Source: Psychroserpens mesophilus
Lineage (GTDB): Bacteria > Bacteroidota > Bacteroidia > Flavobacteriales > Flavobacteriaceae
Reading direction: 5' to 3'
DNA length: 64,000 nt
Assembly (NCBI RefSeq): GCF_000826645.1
Contig: NZ_JXJP01000020.1
Location: 62,001-126,000, forward strand
The notes below the pieces were generated by a model. That model ran no database searches, was not told the origin of the DNA, and worked only from the letters and a program-made list of their open reading frames with translations. Made by a program: the position numbers and the translations under genes. The stretch's first letter is position 1. Each line of letters begins with the position of its first letter. Shown here piece after piece: positions 7,653 through 17,700 of the stretch.

Positions 7653-9842
7653 TTAGTTTTGAGTTGTAGTGACTTCGGTATCTTTCACTTTAATATCTGT
7701 CCCTAAGCGTTGTAAGTACGCTATAATAGCAACGATTTCACGGTTACGCATTTCTATAAAATCTTGTCCGCCAGCTTGTTTGTCTGCTTCATAAGTAGCT
7801 GCGAAATCTGGATCTGAGTACAAATTTTTCTCAATTTGAGTACCTTGTTCCAACATGGATTGTTGTGCATTAGCAATGTCTTCATCTGTGTAAGGAACAC
7901 CAAGTTTGACCATCACTTTCATTTTATCCTCTGTTTGAGATTTATCCAATTCATTTCGTACCAACCACTGGTAAGCTGGCATGATGGACCCAGATGAAGT
8001 ACTTTGCGGATCATACATGTGGTTAAGATGCCAGTTATCTGAATATTTTCCACCGACACGGTGTAAATCTGGACCAGTTCGTTTACTTCCCCAAAGGAAT
8101 GGATGATCGTATACAAATTCTCCTGCTTTTGAATATTCACCATAACGTTCAACCTCACTTCTAAAAGGTCTAACCATTTGAGAGTGGCAACCAACACAGC
8201 CTTCCCTTATATACAAATCTCTACCTTCAAGTTCTAAAGGCGAATAAGGTTTTACGCTACTAATAGTCGGTATGTTTGATTTAACCATTATGGTAGGTAC
8301 AATTTGAACAATACCACCAATTAAAATAGCGACGGTTGCTAAAATTGTTAATTTAATAGGCTTACGCTCTAACCAGGTATGCCATCCTTCACCAGCAACA
8401 CGTCTTTTAGACACATTTTGTAACGCTGGAGCTTCTGCTAATTCATCGGTAACAGCACTACCTTTTCTAATCGTCACTATAATATTGTATACTAAAATTA
8501 GCATACCAGTGATGTATAACGTACCACCAATAGCACGCATCCAGTACATTGGAATAATTTCAGAAACGGTTTCTAAGAAGTTTCCGTAAACTAAAGTTCC
8601 ATCAGGATTAAATTGTTTCCACATACTTGCTTGAGTAAAGCCAGCAACATACATTGGTAAGGCATACATAATAATACCTAAAGTACCAATCCAAAAGTGG
8701 AGGTTAGCTAAAGCAGTAGAGTGTAATTTTGTTTTTACTAAACGCGGAATTAAATAATAAATCATACCAAAAGCCAGGAATCCATTCCAAGCTAAGGCTC
8801 CAACGTGAACGTGAGCAATAATCCAATCGGTAAAGTGTGCAATAGCATTAACATTCTTAAGCGAAAGCATCGGACCTTCAAAAGTTGCCATACCGTAACC
8901 AGTAATAGCCACGACCATAAATTTAAGAACAGGATCTGTACGAACTTTATCCCAAGCACCACGAAGCGTTAAGAGTCCGTTAATCATTCCTCCCCAAGAT
9001 GGCATCAATAACATCACAGAAAACGCAACACCTAAATTTTGAGCCCATTCAGGTAAAGCAGTGTATAATAAATGGTGAGGGCCTGCCCAGATGTATATAA
9101 ATATTAAAGACCAAAAGTGCACGATAGATAGACGATATGAGTACACAGGTCTGTTAGCAGCTTTAGGTACAAAGTAGTACATTAAACCTAAGAAAGGGGT
9201 TGTTAAGAAAAATGCAACCGCATTATGACCATACCACCATTGTACTAAGGCGTCTTGAACACCAGCATAAACGGAATAACTTTTTAAGCCACTTACTGGT
9301 AGCTCCAAACTATTAAATATATGAAGTACAGCAACGGTAACAAATGTTGCTAAATAGAACCAAATAGCAACATAAAGGTGACGTTGTCTTCTTTTAATCA
9401 TGGTACCAATTAAATTCCAACCAAATACAACCCAAATAACAGCAATGGCAATATCAAAAGGCCATTCTAATTCGGCATATTCTTTAGAGGTCGTAAATCC
9501 TAAAGGAAGCGTAATAGCAGCTCCAACGATTATTAATTGCCAACCCCAAAAATTGATTTTACTTAACAAATCACTAAACATTCTGGCTTTAAGTAAACGC
9601 TGGGTAGAGTAGTAAACGCCTGCGAAAATAGCATTACCTACAAAGGCAAAGATAACCGCATTGGTGTGTAACGGTCTAAGTCGACCAAAACTCAACCACG
9701 AAATTCCGTCAGTGAGGTTAGGGAATAAAAACATAAATGCTAGCAGTAAACCCACTAACATTCCTACGACTCCCCAAAGCATTGTTGCATAGAGGAAATT
9801 TTTAACGATTTTGTTATCGTAATGAAATTGTTGGACTTCCAT
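7653..9842 (-). CDS. ccoNO: Fused cbb3-type oxidase subunits I and II (CcoN-CcoO)
   Basis: A 729-residue fusion. Residues 1-480 are CcoN with about 12 membrane helices. Heme and copper ligands sit where expected: H59, H206, H256/H257, H344 and H346, with the probable cross-linked Y250. After a membrane helix at about 497-520, residues 530-729 are CcoO with one heme motif CVGCH at 549-553 and the SQMVRPFRSEVERYGEYS signature. This is the catalytic core that reduces O2 with high affinity. A CcoN-CcoO fusion is usual in Bacteroidota. All catalytic ligands are present, so it should be active. Confidence 0.96.
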   Translation of the reverse strand: MEVQQFHYDNKIVKNFLYATMLWGVVGMLVGLLLAFMFLFPNLTDGISWLSFGRLRPLHTNAVIFAFVGNAIFAGVYYSTQRLLKARMFSDLLSKINFWGWQLIIVGAAITLPLGFTTSKEYAELEWPFDIAIAVIWVVFGWNLIGTMIKRRQRHLYVAIWFYLATFVTVAVLHIFNSLELPVSGLKSYSVYAGVQDALVQWWYGHNAVAFFLTTPFLGLMYYFVPKAANRPVYSYRLSIVHFWSLIFIYIWAGPHHLLYTALPEWAQNLGVAFSVMLLMPSWGGMINGLLTLRGAWDKVRTDPVLKFMVVAITGYGMATFEGPMLSLKNVNAIAHFTDWIIAHVHVGALAWNGFLAFGMIYYLIPRLVKTKLHSTALANLHFWIGTLGIIMYALPMYVAGFTQASMWKQFNPDGTLVYGNFLETVSEIIPMYWMRAIGGTLYITGMLILVYNIIVTIRKGSAVTDELAEAPALQNVSKRRVAGEGWHTWLERKPIKLTILATVAILIGGIVQIVPTIMVKSNIPTISSVKPYSPLELEGRDLYIREGCVGCHSQMVRPFRSEVERYGEYSKAGEFVYDHPFLWGSKRTGPDLHRVGGKYSDNWHLNHMYDPQSTSSGSIMPAYQWLVRNELDKSQTEDKMKVMVKLGVPYTDEDIANAQQSMLEQGTQIEKNLYSDPDFAATYEADKQAGGQDFIEMRNREIVAIIAYLQRLGTDIKVKDTEVTTTQN

Positions 9843-9852
9843 AATAATTTAA

Positions 9853-10038
9853 TTAGTCTTGTTTGGTTTTAATAGATGGTTTAGGTTGCTCTTTTACGAG
9901 CTCGTCTTCAAAAAGCATTCTAACAGATGGTGTATAACTGTCATCATACTGCCCGCTTTTTACAGCCGTAATAAAGGCAATAAAAAAGAAGATAGCAACG
10001 ATAATACTGATACTCAATAAAATATATATAACACTCAT
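9853..10038 (-). CDS. ccoS: cbb3 oxidase maturation protein CcoS
   Basis: A 61-residue protein with one N-terminal membrane helix (residues 3-26) and the CcoS motif FIxAVKSGQYDDSYTPSVRMLFEDE. CcoS is needed for cofactor insertion into the oxidase. It is the first gene of the ccoS-NO-Q-P-G-H unit. An FNR-type operator with a TAATTTTG -7 element lies directly upstream. Confidence 0.93.
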   Translation of the reverse strand: MSVIYILLSISIIVAIFFFIAFITAVKSGQYDDSYTPSVRMLFEDELVKEQPKPSIKTKQD

Positions 10039-10058
10039 ACCTATTAGAAGTTATGATT

Positions 10059-10102
10059 CAAAATTACGTTCGTTTTTACTTAAATAACATGACAAATGTC
10101 AT
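10059..10102 (-). promoter_or_regulatory. FNR-type promoter of the ccoS-ccoNOQPGH operon
   Basis: The perfect palindrome ATGACAAATGTCAT is at 10089-10102. On the minus strand the -7 element TAATTTTG is at 10066-10059. The centre-to-centre distance is 33 bp, which puts the operator near -41.5, the class II activator position. The operator is 51 bp from the ccoS start codon. Confidence 0.8.
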
Positions 10103-10113
10103 ATTTGAAAAAA

Positions 10114-11478
10114 TTATATGGTCATTGAAAATACTTGAGTTTCTGGTTGGCTTTCATGAAGCCTTAAATCAAACCCCATACATATATTTCTGATAAATGG
10201 TTTTGCCGCTTCAGGTACTTTTAAAGAATCGTTATCAACTACTATCAAGCCATCTTTTTGAGCCTCTTTTAAAGCTTCTAAAACCGCATTAATTTTTGAA
10301 AATCTAAGATTTTTAGTCTTCCAAGAGGTTTCTGACTGGCACATAATATTAAGAATATGCTGTCGGATTACCAAATCTTCTTTTGTTAAAATGTGACCTC
10401 TAAACACAGGGATTTCACCTGACGCTACGATGCTTTCATATTCTTTTACTGTTTTTACATTCTGAGCAAATCCGTACCAACTATCACTAATAGCAGACAT
10501 TCCTAAGCCTATCATAAGTTGCGTAGTATTGGCTGTATAGCCCATGAAATTGCGATGTAATGTTTTAGTTTTAGTTGCCTTATAAAGGTGATCACTTTTT
10601 AGAGCAAAATGATCCATCCCAATTTCTTCGTAACCTAAATCAGTAAGGAGTTGTTTTCCTGTTTCGTATAGCGCTCTTTTTTCACCACCTTTAGGTAAAT
10701 CATCTTCATTAAACCCACGTTGACCAACTCCTTTGACCCATGGCACATGTGCATAACTGTAAAATGAAATACGATCAGGACGCAAAAGTTTCGTTTTATT
10801 GATGCTTTCGGTCATGGTTCCAATATTTTGAAAAGGTAATCCGAATATTAAATCGTGACTTATGGATGTGTAACCGATTGCTCTAGACCATTCGGTTACT
10901 TTTTTTACTTGCTCAAAAGACTGGATACGATGAATGGCTTTTTGAACAGTTGCATCATAGTCCTGAATTCCAAAGCTAACACGTGTGAATCCTAAATTAT
11001 AAAGCGTTTGTAATTGTTCTTTTGTGGTGTTGTTTGGATGCCCTTCAAAGCTAAATTCGTAGTCACTATGTAATTCTGAAAGATTTAACAAGCCATTAAT
11101 CAGTTTACTTAGATTTTCCGAAGAGAAAAACGTTGGTGTTCCACCTCCCAAATGAATTTCTTTTATGACAGGTTTTGAAGACATTAAATTCATGTATAAG
11201 CGCCATTCTTTCAAAACAGCATCTATATAAGTGTCTTCCATTGAATGGCGTTTGGTAATATGCTTGTGGCACGCGCAGAATGTACATAAGCTTTCGCAAA
11301 ACGGAAGGTGAATGTATAAACTAATGCCTTGTTCTTTATTGCTTTCTGCAAACGATGTTTTAAAAGTTTCCAGCCATTTTTGTTTCGTAAATTGAGCTTC
11401 ATCCCAAAACGGAACAGTTGGATAACTTGTATATCTTGGTCCTGGAATATTATATTTTTGTATTAAAGTGGTATTCAT
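10114..11478 (-). CDS. hemN: Oxygen-independent coproporphyrinogen III oxidase
   Basis: A 454-residue radical SAM enzyme of heme synthesis. The motif YIHLPFCESLCTFCACH at 55-71 supplies C61, C65 and C68 for the 4Fe-4S cluster and C70 as in classical HemN. The HLGGGTPTF motif follows at about 110-118. It converts coproporphyrinogen III to protoporphyrinogen IX without oxygen. The start overlaps the ccoI stop by 4 bp, so it is co-transcribed with the copper pump and controlled by the same FNR-type promoter. This meets the heme demand of cbb3 oxidase at low oxygen. Confidence 0.95.
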   Translation of the reverse strand: MNTTLIQKYNIPGPRYTSYPTVPFWDEAQFTKQKWLETFKTSFAESNKEQGISLYIHLPFCESLCTFCACHKHITKRHSMEDTYIDAVLKEWRLYMNLMSSKPVIKEIHLGGGTPTFFSSENLSKLINGLLNLSELHSDYEFSFEGHPNNTTKEQLQTLYNLGFTRVSFGIQDYDATVQKAIHRIQSFEQVKKVTEWSRAIGYTSISHDLIFGLPFQNIGTMTESINKTKLLRPDRISFYSYAHVPWVKGVGQRGFNEDDLPKGGEKRALYETGKQLLTDLGYEEIGMDHFALKSDHLYKATKTKTLHRNFMGYTANTTQLMIGLGMSAISDSWYGFAQNVKTVKEYESIVASGEIPVFRGHILTKEDLVIRQHILNIMCQSETSWKTKNLRFSKINAVLEALKEAQKDGLIVVDNDSLKVPEAAKPFIRNICMGFDLRLHESQPETQVFSMTI

Positions 11479-13859
11479 GATTTTGATAATTTTCTACCAA
11501 CAATATTGGTAGCTATGGTTGTAAATACGACAATGCTAATGGAACTTAAAGGCATTAAAATAGCAGCTACAACAGGTGCTAGCTGACCAGTGACTGCGAA
11601 ATAAAGTCCGATGATGTTATAAATAAACGATAACACAAAACTCCATTTTATGATGGTAATAGCACGTTTTGAAGCTTTTATAAACTTGTAAAGTTGGTTA
11701 AATTTTGAGGCATCTAAAATAGCGTCACAAGCAGGAGAAAAGACATTTACATTTTCAGAAATGGCAATACCTACATTACTTTGTGCTAATGCTCCAGCAT
11801 CGTTAAGTCCGTCACCAATCATCAATACTTTTGCGCCTTCAGTTTGATGGTATTTGATGTATTCCAATTTGTCGTCTGGCCTTTGATTAAAGATGAGTTT
11901 AGTTTTTGAAGGTAAGAGCTTCTTTAAATTTTCAAATTCTCCTTCATTATCACCTGAAAGGATAACCAAGTCGTAATGTTTTTTTAATTTGTTGAATAGT
12001 TTAGACAGACCTTTTCTATAGCTGTTATAAAATGTATATTTTCCCTTATATTGATTATTTGTACTAATATGAACAGTTGTATTCAATACAGATGTTTCTT
12101 TCGCGCCAACAAAACTTGCAGAACCAATTTTGATATGTTCATTGTTGTGAGTCGCTTCAATCCCTTTGCCTAAATGTTCTTCAAAATGATTTAAGGTTAT
12201 GATATTATGTTCTTCTAGAATGTCATATAAAGTTCGACTTAAAGGATGGTTAGAGCCTCGTAGTGTATTTTTTAGGAGTAATTCTTCGGAAGGAGTTAAT
12301 GCGATTCCATCATAATTAGCTGAGCTGCTTTTATTCGATGTAATCGTTCCAGTTTTATCGAAAATAATGGTGTTTATTGCCGCTAATTGCTCAATAACAG
12401 AAGCATTCTTGACATAGAATTTTAATTTTCCGAAGATTCGAAGCAAATTTCCAAATGTAAACGGAGCAGATAGAGCGATGGCGCAAGGACAAGCGATGAT
12501 GAGCACAGCAGTAAATACGTTCATAGCTTTTGAAGCATCCACAAACAACCAGAATGTTGTAGAAATAATAGCAATACTCAATACGATATAGGTAAATCGT
12601 TTGCTGATGGTATTGGTTAAAGTCGTAAAACCGTCTTCTTTATTTTTACTAAAGACATCATTACTCCATAATTGTGTGAGGTAACTTTGTTCAACAGATT
12701 TAATGGCTTCCATTTCTATAACACCAGAGGTTTGTTTTCCGCCAGCAAATAATTTGTCACCAGATTGTTTGCTAACAGATTCAGATTCTCCAGTAACGAA
12801 GCTGTAATCAATTTTTGCTTTTCCGTTGATTAGGATGCCATCTACAGGAATTAATTCTTCATTTCTAATGAGCAAACGATCTCCTTTTTCAATGTCGTAA
12901 ACCTGAATAGGAGTTTCATTGCCTTTTGAATTTATTTTAGTTATAGCTATTGGGAAATACGATTTGTAATCACGCTCAAAGGAAAGAAACGTATAGGTTT
13001 TTTGTTGAAAAAACTTTCCGAGTAATAAAAAGAATACTAATCCTGTTAGGCTATCAAAAAATCCCGAACCTAAGTCAAATAGTATTTCAACAGTACTTCT
13101 GAGGAATAAAACGGCAATACCCAGTGCGATGGGAACATCAATATTTAATAAATTGGAGCGTAATCCTTTGTAAGCTGAAACGAAATAGTCACGACCAGCA
13201 TAAAATACAACAGGAAGTGAGAATGCGAACATAAGCCATCTAAATAAGTGCTTATATTGTTCTAGCCAGAATTCACCCACTTCAAAATACTCTGGAAACG
13301 ATAAAAACATGACATTTCCAAAAGCAAAACCTGCAATGCCTAATTTATAAATGAGACTGCGATTGACGTTTTGGTTGCCAGTTTTAAAATCATCTAACGA
13401 GATATAAGGTTCATAACCGATAGAACTTAAGAGCAAAACCACGTCTTTTAATGAACAAGTTTCAGATTTGTAGGTCACACGAATGGTTTTCTTGCCAAAA
13501 TTGACTTGTGAAGAGGTGATATTTGGATTTAATTTGTTGAGGTTTTCTAAAATCCAGATGCAGGAGCTACAATGAATATGTGGTATGTATAAAGTTGCAA
13601 TTTGAGTATTGCCATCATCAAACTCGGTTAATTTTTCAATGATATTTTTCTGAGAGAGAAAATCGTATTTTCCTTCAATCTCTTTAGGAATTGATCCAGG
13701 AGCGGCTTCTAAATCGTAATAACAGGTTAAATCATTTTCAGAAAATATTTCATACACAGTTTTGCAACCATTACAGCAGAACGTTTTATCATCAAATGAT
13801 ATTTCTGTTTTACATTCGTCACCACAATGGTAACAAGACGTTTGTTTTATCTGATCCAT
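11475..13859 (-). CDS. ccoI: Copper-transporting P1B-type ATPase CcoI
   Basis: A 794-residue heavy-metal P-type ATPase. The N-terminus has a Cys-rich zinc-ribbon-like segment (CYHCGDEC at 9-16, CCNGC at 28-32). An HMA domain follows with CSSC at 97-100. Further landmarks are TGES at 356-359, the copper CPC motif at 457-459, the phosphorylation site DKTGT at 501-505, the HP locus near 538, and GDGLND at 682-687. CcoI/FixI exports copper for the CuB site of cbb3 oxidase. It is the first gene of a ccoI-hemN unit, divergent from a Crp/Fnr regulator. Confidence 0.95.
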   Translation of the reverse strand: MDQIKQTSCYHCGDECKTEISFDDKTFCCNGCKTVYEIFSENDLTCYYDLEAAPGSIPKEIEGKYDFLSQKNIIEKLTEFDDGNTQIATLYIPHIHCSSCIWILENLNKLNPNITSSQVNFGKKTIRVTYKSETCSLKDVVLLLSSIGYEPYISLDDFKTGNQNVNRSLIYKLGIAGFAFGNVMFLSFPEYFEVGEFWLEQYKHLFRWLMFAFSLPVVFYAGRDYFVSAYKGLRSNLLNIDVPIALGIAVLFLRSTVEILFDLGSGFFDSLTGLVFFLLLGKFFQQKTYTFLSFERDYKSYFPIAITKINSKGNETPIQVYDIEKGDRLLIRNEELIPVDGILINGKAKIDYSFVTGESESVSKQSGDKLFAGGKQTSGVIEMEAIKSVEQSYLTQLWSNDVFSKNKEDGFTTLTNTISKRFTYIVLSIAIISTTFWLFVDASKAMNVFTAVLIIACPCAIALSAPFTFGNLLRIFGKLKFYVKNASVIEQLAAINTIIFDKTGTITSNKSSSANYDGIALTPSEELLLKNTLRGSNHPLSRTLYDILEEHNIITLNHFEEHLGKGIEATHNNEHIKIGSASFVGAKETSVLNTTVHISTNNQYKGKYTFYNSYRKGLSKLFNKLKKHYDLVILSGDNEGEFENLKKLLPSKTKLIFNQRPDDKLEYIKYHQTEGAKVLMIGDGLNDAGALAQSNVGIAISENVNVFSPACDAILDASKFNQLYKFIKASKRAITIIKWSFVLSFIYNIIGLYFAVTGQLAPVVAAILMPLSSISIVVFTTIATNIVGRKLSKS

Positions 13860-13966
13860 TTTAGTTGTTTTAAAACAGTCAGAAATAATATGCCGAAAGA
13901 CAGCCGTTTTGGAATCAAAAAGTTTACTTGACTCATCTCAGAAAATTTGCTCATTTATACCTATTG

Positions 13967-14010
13967 CAAAGGTTGAAAATGAAGGTTGTTTAAAATATGA
14001 TTTTTATCAT
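13967..14010 (-). promoter_or_regulatory. FNR-type promoter of ccoI-hemN
   Basis: The palindrome ATGATTTTTATCAT lies at 13997-14010. Reading toward ccoI, AACCTTTG (one mismatch to TAnnTTTG) lies at 13974-13967, again 33 bp centre to centre. The predicted leader of ccoI is about 100 nt. The same operator also sits in the crp promoter on the other strand. Confidence 0.65.
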
Positions 14011-14027
14011 GTTTTTTAGTACTTTTG
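13997..14027 (+). promoter_or_regulatory. crp/fnr gene promoter with overlapping FNR-type operator
   Basis: A perfect TAnnTTTG element (TACTTTTG) is at 14020-14027, 21 bp before the chosen ATG at 14048. The operator centre is only 20 bp upstream of the -7 centre, so bound regulator would cover the promoter rather than activate it. This suggests negative autoregulation. Confidence 0.6.
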
Positions 14028-14047
14028 AATATAAACATTTTATAGGT

Positions 14048-14725
14048 ATGAGTAAATGCGAACAATGCATTATTAGGCAATTTAATTCTCTTAAAGCCTT
14101 AACAAAAGACGAGTTAATCAGGATTTCAGGTTGCAAAACCTCCAGAACTGTTAAGAAAGGAGACATTATTTTTGAGGAAGGTGACAGTATTAACGGTGTG
14201 TATTGTATTAAAGATGGTGTTTGCAAACTATCAAAATTGAGTGCTAACGGTAAAGATCAGATTGTGAAATTGGTTGTGAAAGGTGATTTGTTAGGACAGC
14301 GTTCACTTATAGGTGATGAGTCGGCAAATTTGAGTGCTGTTGCTCTAAATGACATGGAAGTTTGTTTTATTCCTAAGAGTGAAATTATGAGTGACTTAGA
14401 AAATAACCCTAAGTTTACATTAGATATGTTACAACAAATGGCTCATGATTTAAAAGAGTCAGATAATGTGATTGTTGATATGGCACAAAAATCTGTAAAG
14501 AACAGATTGGCCGATGTATTACTTTATATCAGTGAACATTTTGGTACTGATGATGCAGATTATTTATCCATTACACTGTCAAGAGAAGACTATGCCAGCA
14601 TTGTTGGTACTGCTACGGAATCTGCGATTAGAATACTTTCACAATTTAAAAAAGAAGGCTTAATTTCTACAAAAGGCAAACAGATAAGAATAGAAGATCA
14701 TGAGGGATTAAGACGAGTAGAATAA
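14048..14725 (+). CDS. Crp/Fnr family transcriptional regulator
   Basis: A 225-residue regulator with a cyclic-nucleotide-like sensor domain (about 30-120) and a C-terminal winged helix (about 145-220, SREDYASIVGTATESAIRIL). I chose ATG 14048 because the longer frame starting at 13997 begins inside the operator and lacks an RBS; ATAGGT precedes 14048. Cysteines are at 4, 7, 29, 53, 59 and 106. The C4-x2-C7, C29 and C106 pattern resembles the four cluster ligands of FNR, but the spacing differs. The recognition helix has the E-x3-R of FNR-like proteins, consistent with a TGA core. It is probably the regulator of cco, nos and USP. Confidence 0.9.
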   Translation: MSKCEQCIIRQFNSLKALTKDELIRISGCKTSRTVKKGDIIFEEGDSINGVYCIKDGVCKLSKLSANGKDQIVKLVVKGDLLGQRSLIGDESANLSAVALNDMEVCFIPKSEIMSDLENNPKFTLDMLQQMAHDLKESDNVIVDMAQKSVKNRLADVLLYISEHFGTDDADYLSITLSREDYASIVGTATESAIRILSQFKKEGLISTKGKQIRIEDHEGLRRVE

Positions 14726-14755
14726 AAAAAGCTCTAATTATTTAGAGCTTTTTTT
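14724..14755 (+). terminator. Bidirectional intrinsic terminator
   Basis: A 14-bp perfect stem, A7GCTCTAA (14724-14737) pairing with TTAGAGCT7 (14742-14755), around a TTAT loop. A/T tracts on both sides let it serve the crp gene and the convergent BNR-repeat gene. Confidence 0.85.
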
Positions 14756-14771
14756 ATACCTATATCTTATA

Positions 14772-17700
14772 TTAATCTAGTTTAAAAGTGTTAATCTCTT
14801 TGAAAGGATTGGTTTGGAGAGCTTGTATTTGGTTTTGATATGCTTTCCATGTGTCATTAAAAAAGGTATTCGTTTTTTTAAGTGCATCATTGACCGCATC
14901 TTCTGCATGTTTAAGCAATGTATTTTCTGTTGTAGTTAATCCATTTTGCCTTGAACCTACATACCAATTTGCAATGTCTAATCGATCTATCACAGAAACC
15001 ACTGAAGTATTGGTAATACCTTGTCGTTCATCTTGTTTACCTAAATATAAATCGATGAGGTTGTCAATGTTTTTGATGACTTCTTTAGAAGCTTTAATGT
15101 CGTCTTTGTATTGCGCTTTATCTAGTTTACTTAATTCTTCTTTATATTTATGGGCAATCTCTTTGCTTTCAACCAATTGTTTTACAGCATCAGAACATGT
15201 TTGCTCCATCTTCTCTAATCTTTTAGAGGCATTGTACACTTCATTAATGTTGGATTGAGAAACTTCTAATCTAGGATCAGATACTATGGTGATCATTTCT
15301 TCAGAAGTTAAATCACCATAATGTAAAACAACTTTGTATGTTCCAGGTTTTACACTAACACCACTAGGTTCTCTCGTTTGTTTTCTGAGAGTTCGTGATG
15401 GACTTAACACACCTGCTTCATCCATATTCCATGACCATTTGTAAATACCTGTAGCGTCAGGAGTTTTAGTTTTTAGAGTTCTTATTAATCGTTCTTGATC
15501 ATATATTTTCATGGTTAAAGAGTCCCATTTGACCTTTGATTCGTCAATTACATCATTAGTGTCATCGTCATCGTCACTAGTCTTGTCATCATCGGCTGTC
15601 TGCTCCTCTTTTTTTGTTTCATCTATTTTTACAAAATAAGAAAAGATAGCACCATTATCTCGATTTTCACCATGATACATGGCATCTGCTCCAAAACGAC
15701 TTCCTGTTGGTTGTTGATAAGCTGCTTGATATGCTGTAGGTGGTGTGAATAATTCTAATTTCTGATTAATAATTTCTTTGTTTTTAGCTATTTCTCTAAG
15801 TGGACGAATATCATCTAAAACCCAAGCAGCGCGACCAAAGGTTCCTATAATCAAATCGTGTTCTCTTGGGTGGATTACCAAATCTTTTACCGATACTGTT
15901 GGAAAACCTTGTGTCCATTTAGTCCAGGAATTTCCAGCATCTATTGAAATATACAAACCATCATCAGTACCTAGGAATAATAAGTTTTTTTCTACAGGAT
16001 CTTCAACAATTGATAAGGTGTAGCTTTTTACATCTGTAGCATCAATAATTCGTTGCCAAGTTTTACCATAGTCTTTAGTTCGGTAAGCGTAAGGTGTGTA
16101 GTTAAATCGTCTGTAATCATTGGCAATAAGTAGAGCCTCACCTTTATTTTTATTAGAGGCTTTTATTTGTGGAATCCAACTTCCAGAAGGTAAACCTTTA
16201 ATGTTTTTAGTAACGTCTGTATACGTTTGCCCACCATTTTGGGTGTAATGTACTTTGCCATCATCTGTTCCCACCCAAAACATATTACGTTCTAAAGGAG
16301 AAGGCTCAATGACTAAAATGGAACAGTGATTTTCGGCTCCAGTTGCATCCATAGTTAATCCGCCACTTTCATTTTGTTTTAGTTTTTCAGGATCATTTGT
16401 CGTTAAGTCTCCCGAAATCACAGTCCATGTTTGTCCTTTATCTGTCGATTTGTGAACAAATTGACTTCCGAAGTATAAGGTGTTGTTATCAAAAGGATCA
16501 ATATTAATAGCGGCATTCCAATTAAATCGTAATTGCACTTCTGGATCGGGATGTGTTGGTCGCACAGTATAATTGTTTCCAGTTTGCCAATCATAACGAC
16601 TTACGTAACCTTGCTGGCTCATAGACCATCCGAAACGAGTATTGTCCTTATCAGGAACAACATCAAAACCATCACCAAAACTTATTTCTTGCCAATAGCT
16701 ATTTCTTATACCTTGAGTACGCCAAACGTAAGCCGGACCTCTCCAAGAGCCGTTATCTTGCATGCCACCATAAACATTGTAAGGAATCTCATTATCCACA
16801 TTAATATGATAAAATTGAGCAACGGGCAAATTACCTATAAAACGCCAGTTTTTACCACCATCTTTAGTGATATTCATTCCACCATCATTTCCATCAATCA
16901 TGAAGTTTCCATTGGTTGGATGAATCCACCAAGCATGATGATCAGGATGAACACCATTACTTACACCATAGGCTGGCATTAGTTGCGAAAAGTTTTTTCC
17001 ACCATCTTCGGAAACATTCACATAAGTATAAATAGAATATACACGATTTTCATTTTGAGGATCGACATAGATTTCAGAATAGTAAAACGGACGATTACCA
17101 ATATCACTTTTATCATTTACTTTTTCCCAGTTAAATCCACCATCTTCACTCTTATACAGTGCATTTTTTTTAGCTTCAACCAGCGCATAAACAATATTTG
17201 GTTTATTGGCAGCAATGGCGACACCAATACGACCTAAATTACCTTTTGGAAACCCTTCTTTTTCGGTTATTTTTTTCCACGAGTTACCACCATCATAGGT
17301 TATGTGTAATCCAGAGCCTTCACCACCTGAATTAAAAAACCATGGATCGCGTTTGTGTTCCCAAAGCGCAGCAATTAATTTATTGGGATTGGTTGGATCC
17401 ATGACTAAATCGGCTGCTCCTGTTTTATTGTTTGCAAATAAAATTTTTGTCCATGACATTCCACCATCAGTCGTTTTATAAACACCACGTTCTGGATGTT
17501 CTCCCCAAGGAGAACCAATAGCAGCAACATAGACGATATCCGGATTTGTAGGATCAATAATCACACGATGAATATGTCGCGTTTTTTCCAATCCCATCAA
17601 TTCCCAAGTCTTGCCTGCGTCAAGCGATTTGTAAATTCCATATCCACCATTCAGGCTATTTCTAGGATTGCCTTCTCCAGTTCCAACCCAAATGACACTA

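Noticed and set aside
13997-14047. Earlier start of the Crp/Fnr gene at 13997
   Set aside because: The ATG is part of the operator palindrome and would give 17 extra hydrophobic residues before MSKCEQC. ATG 14048 has ATAGGT in front and the expected N-terminal CxxC.
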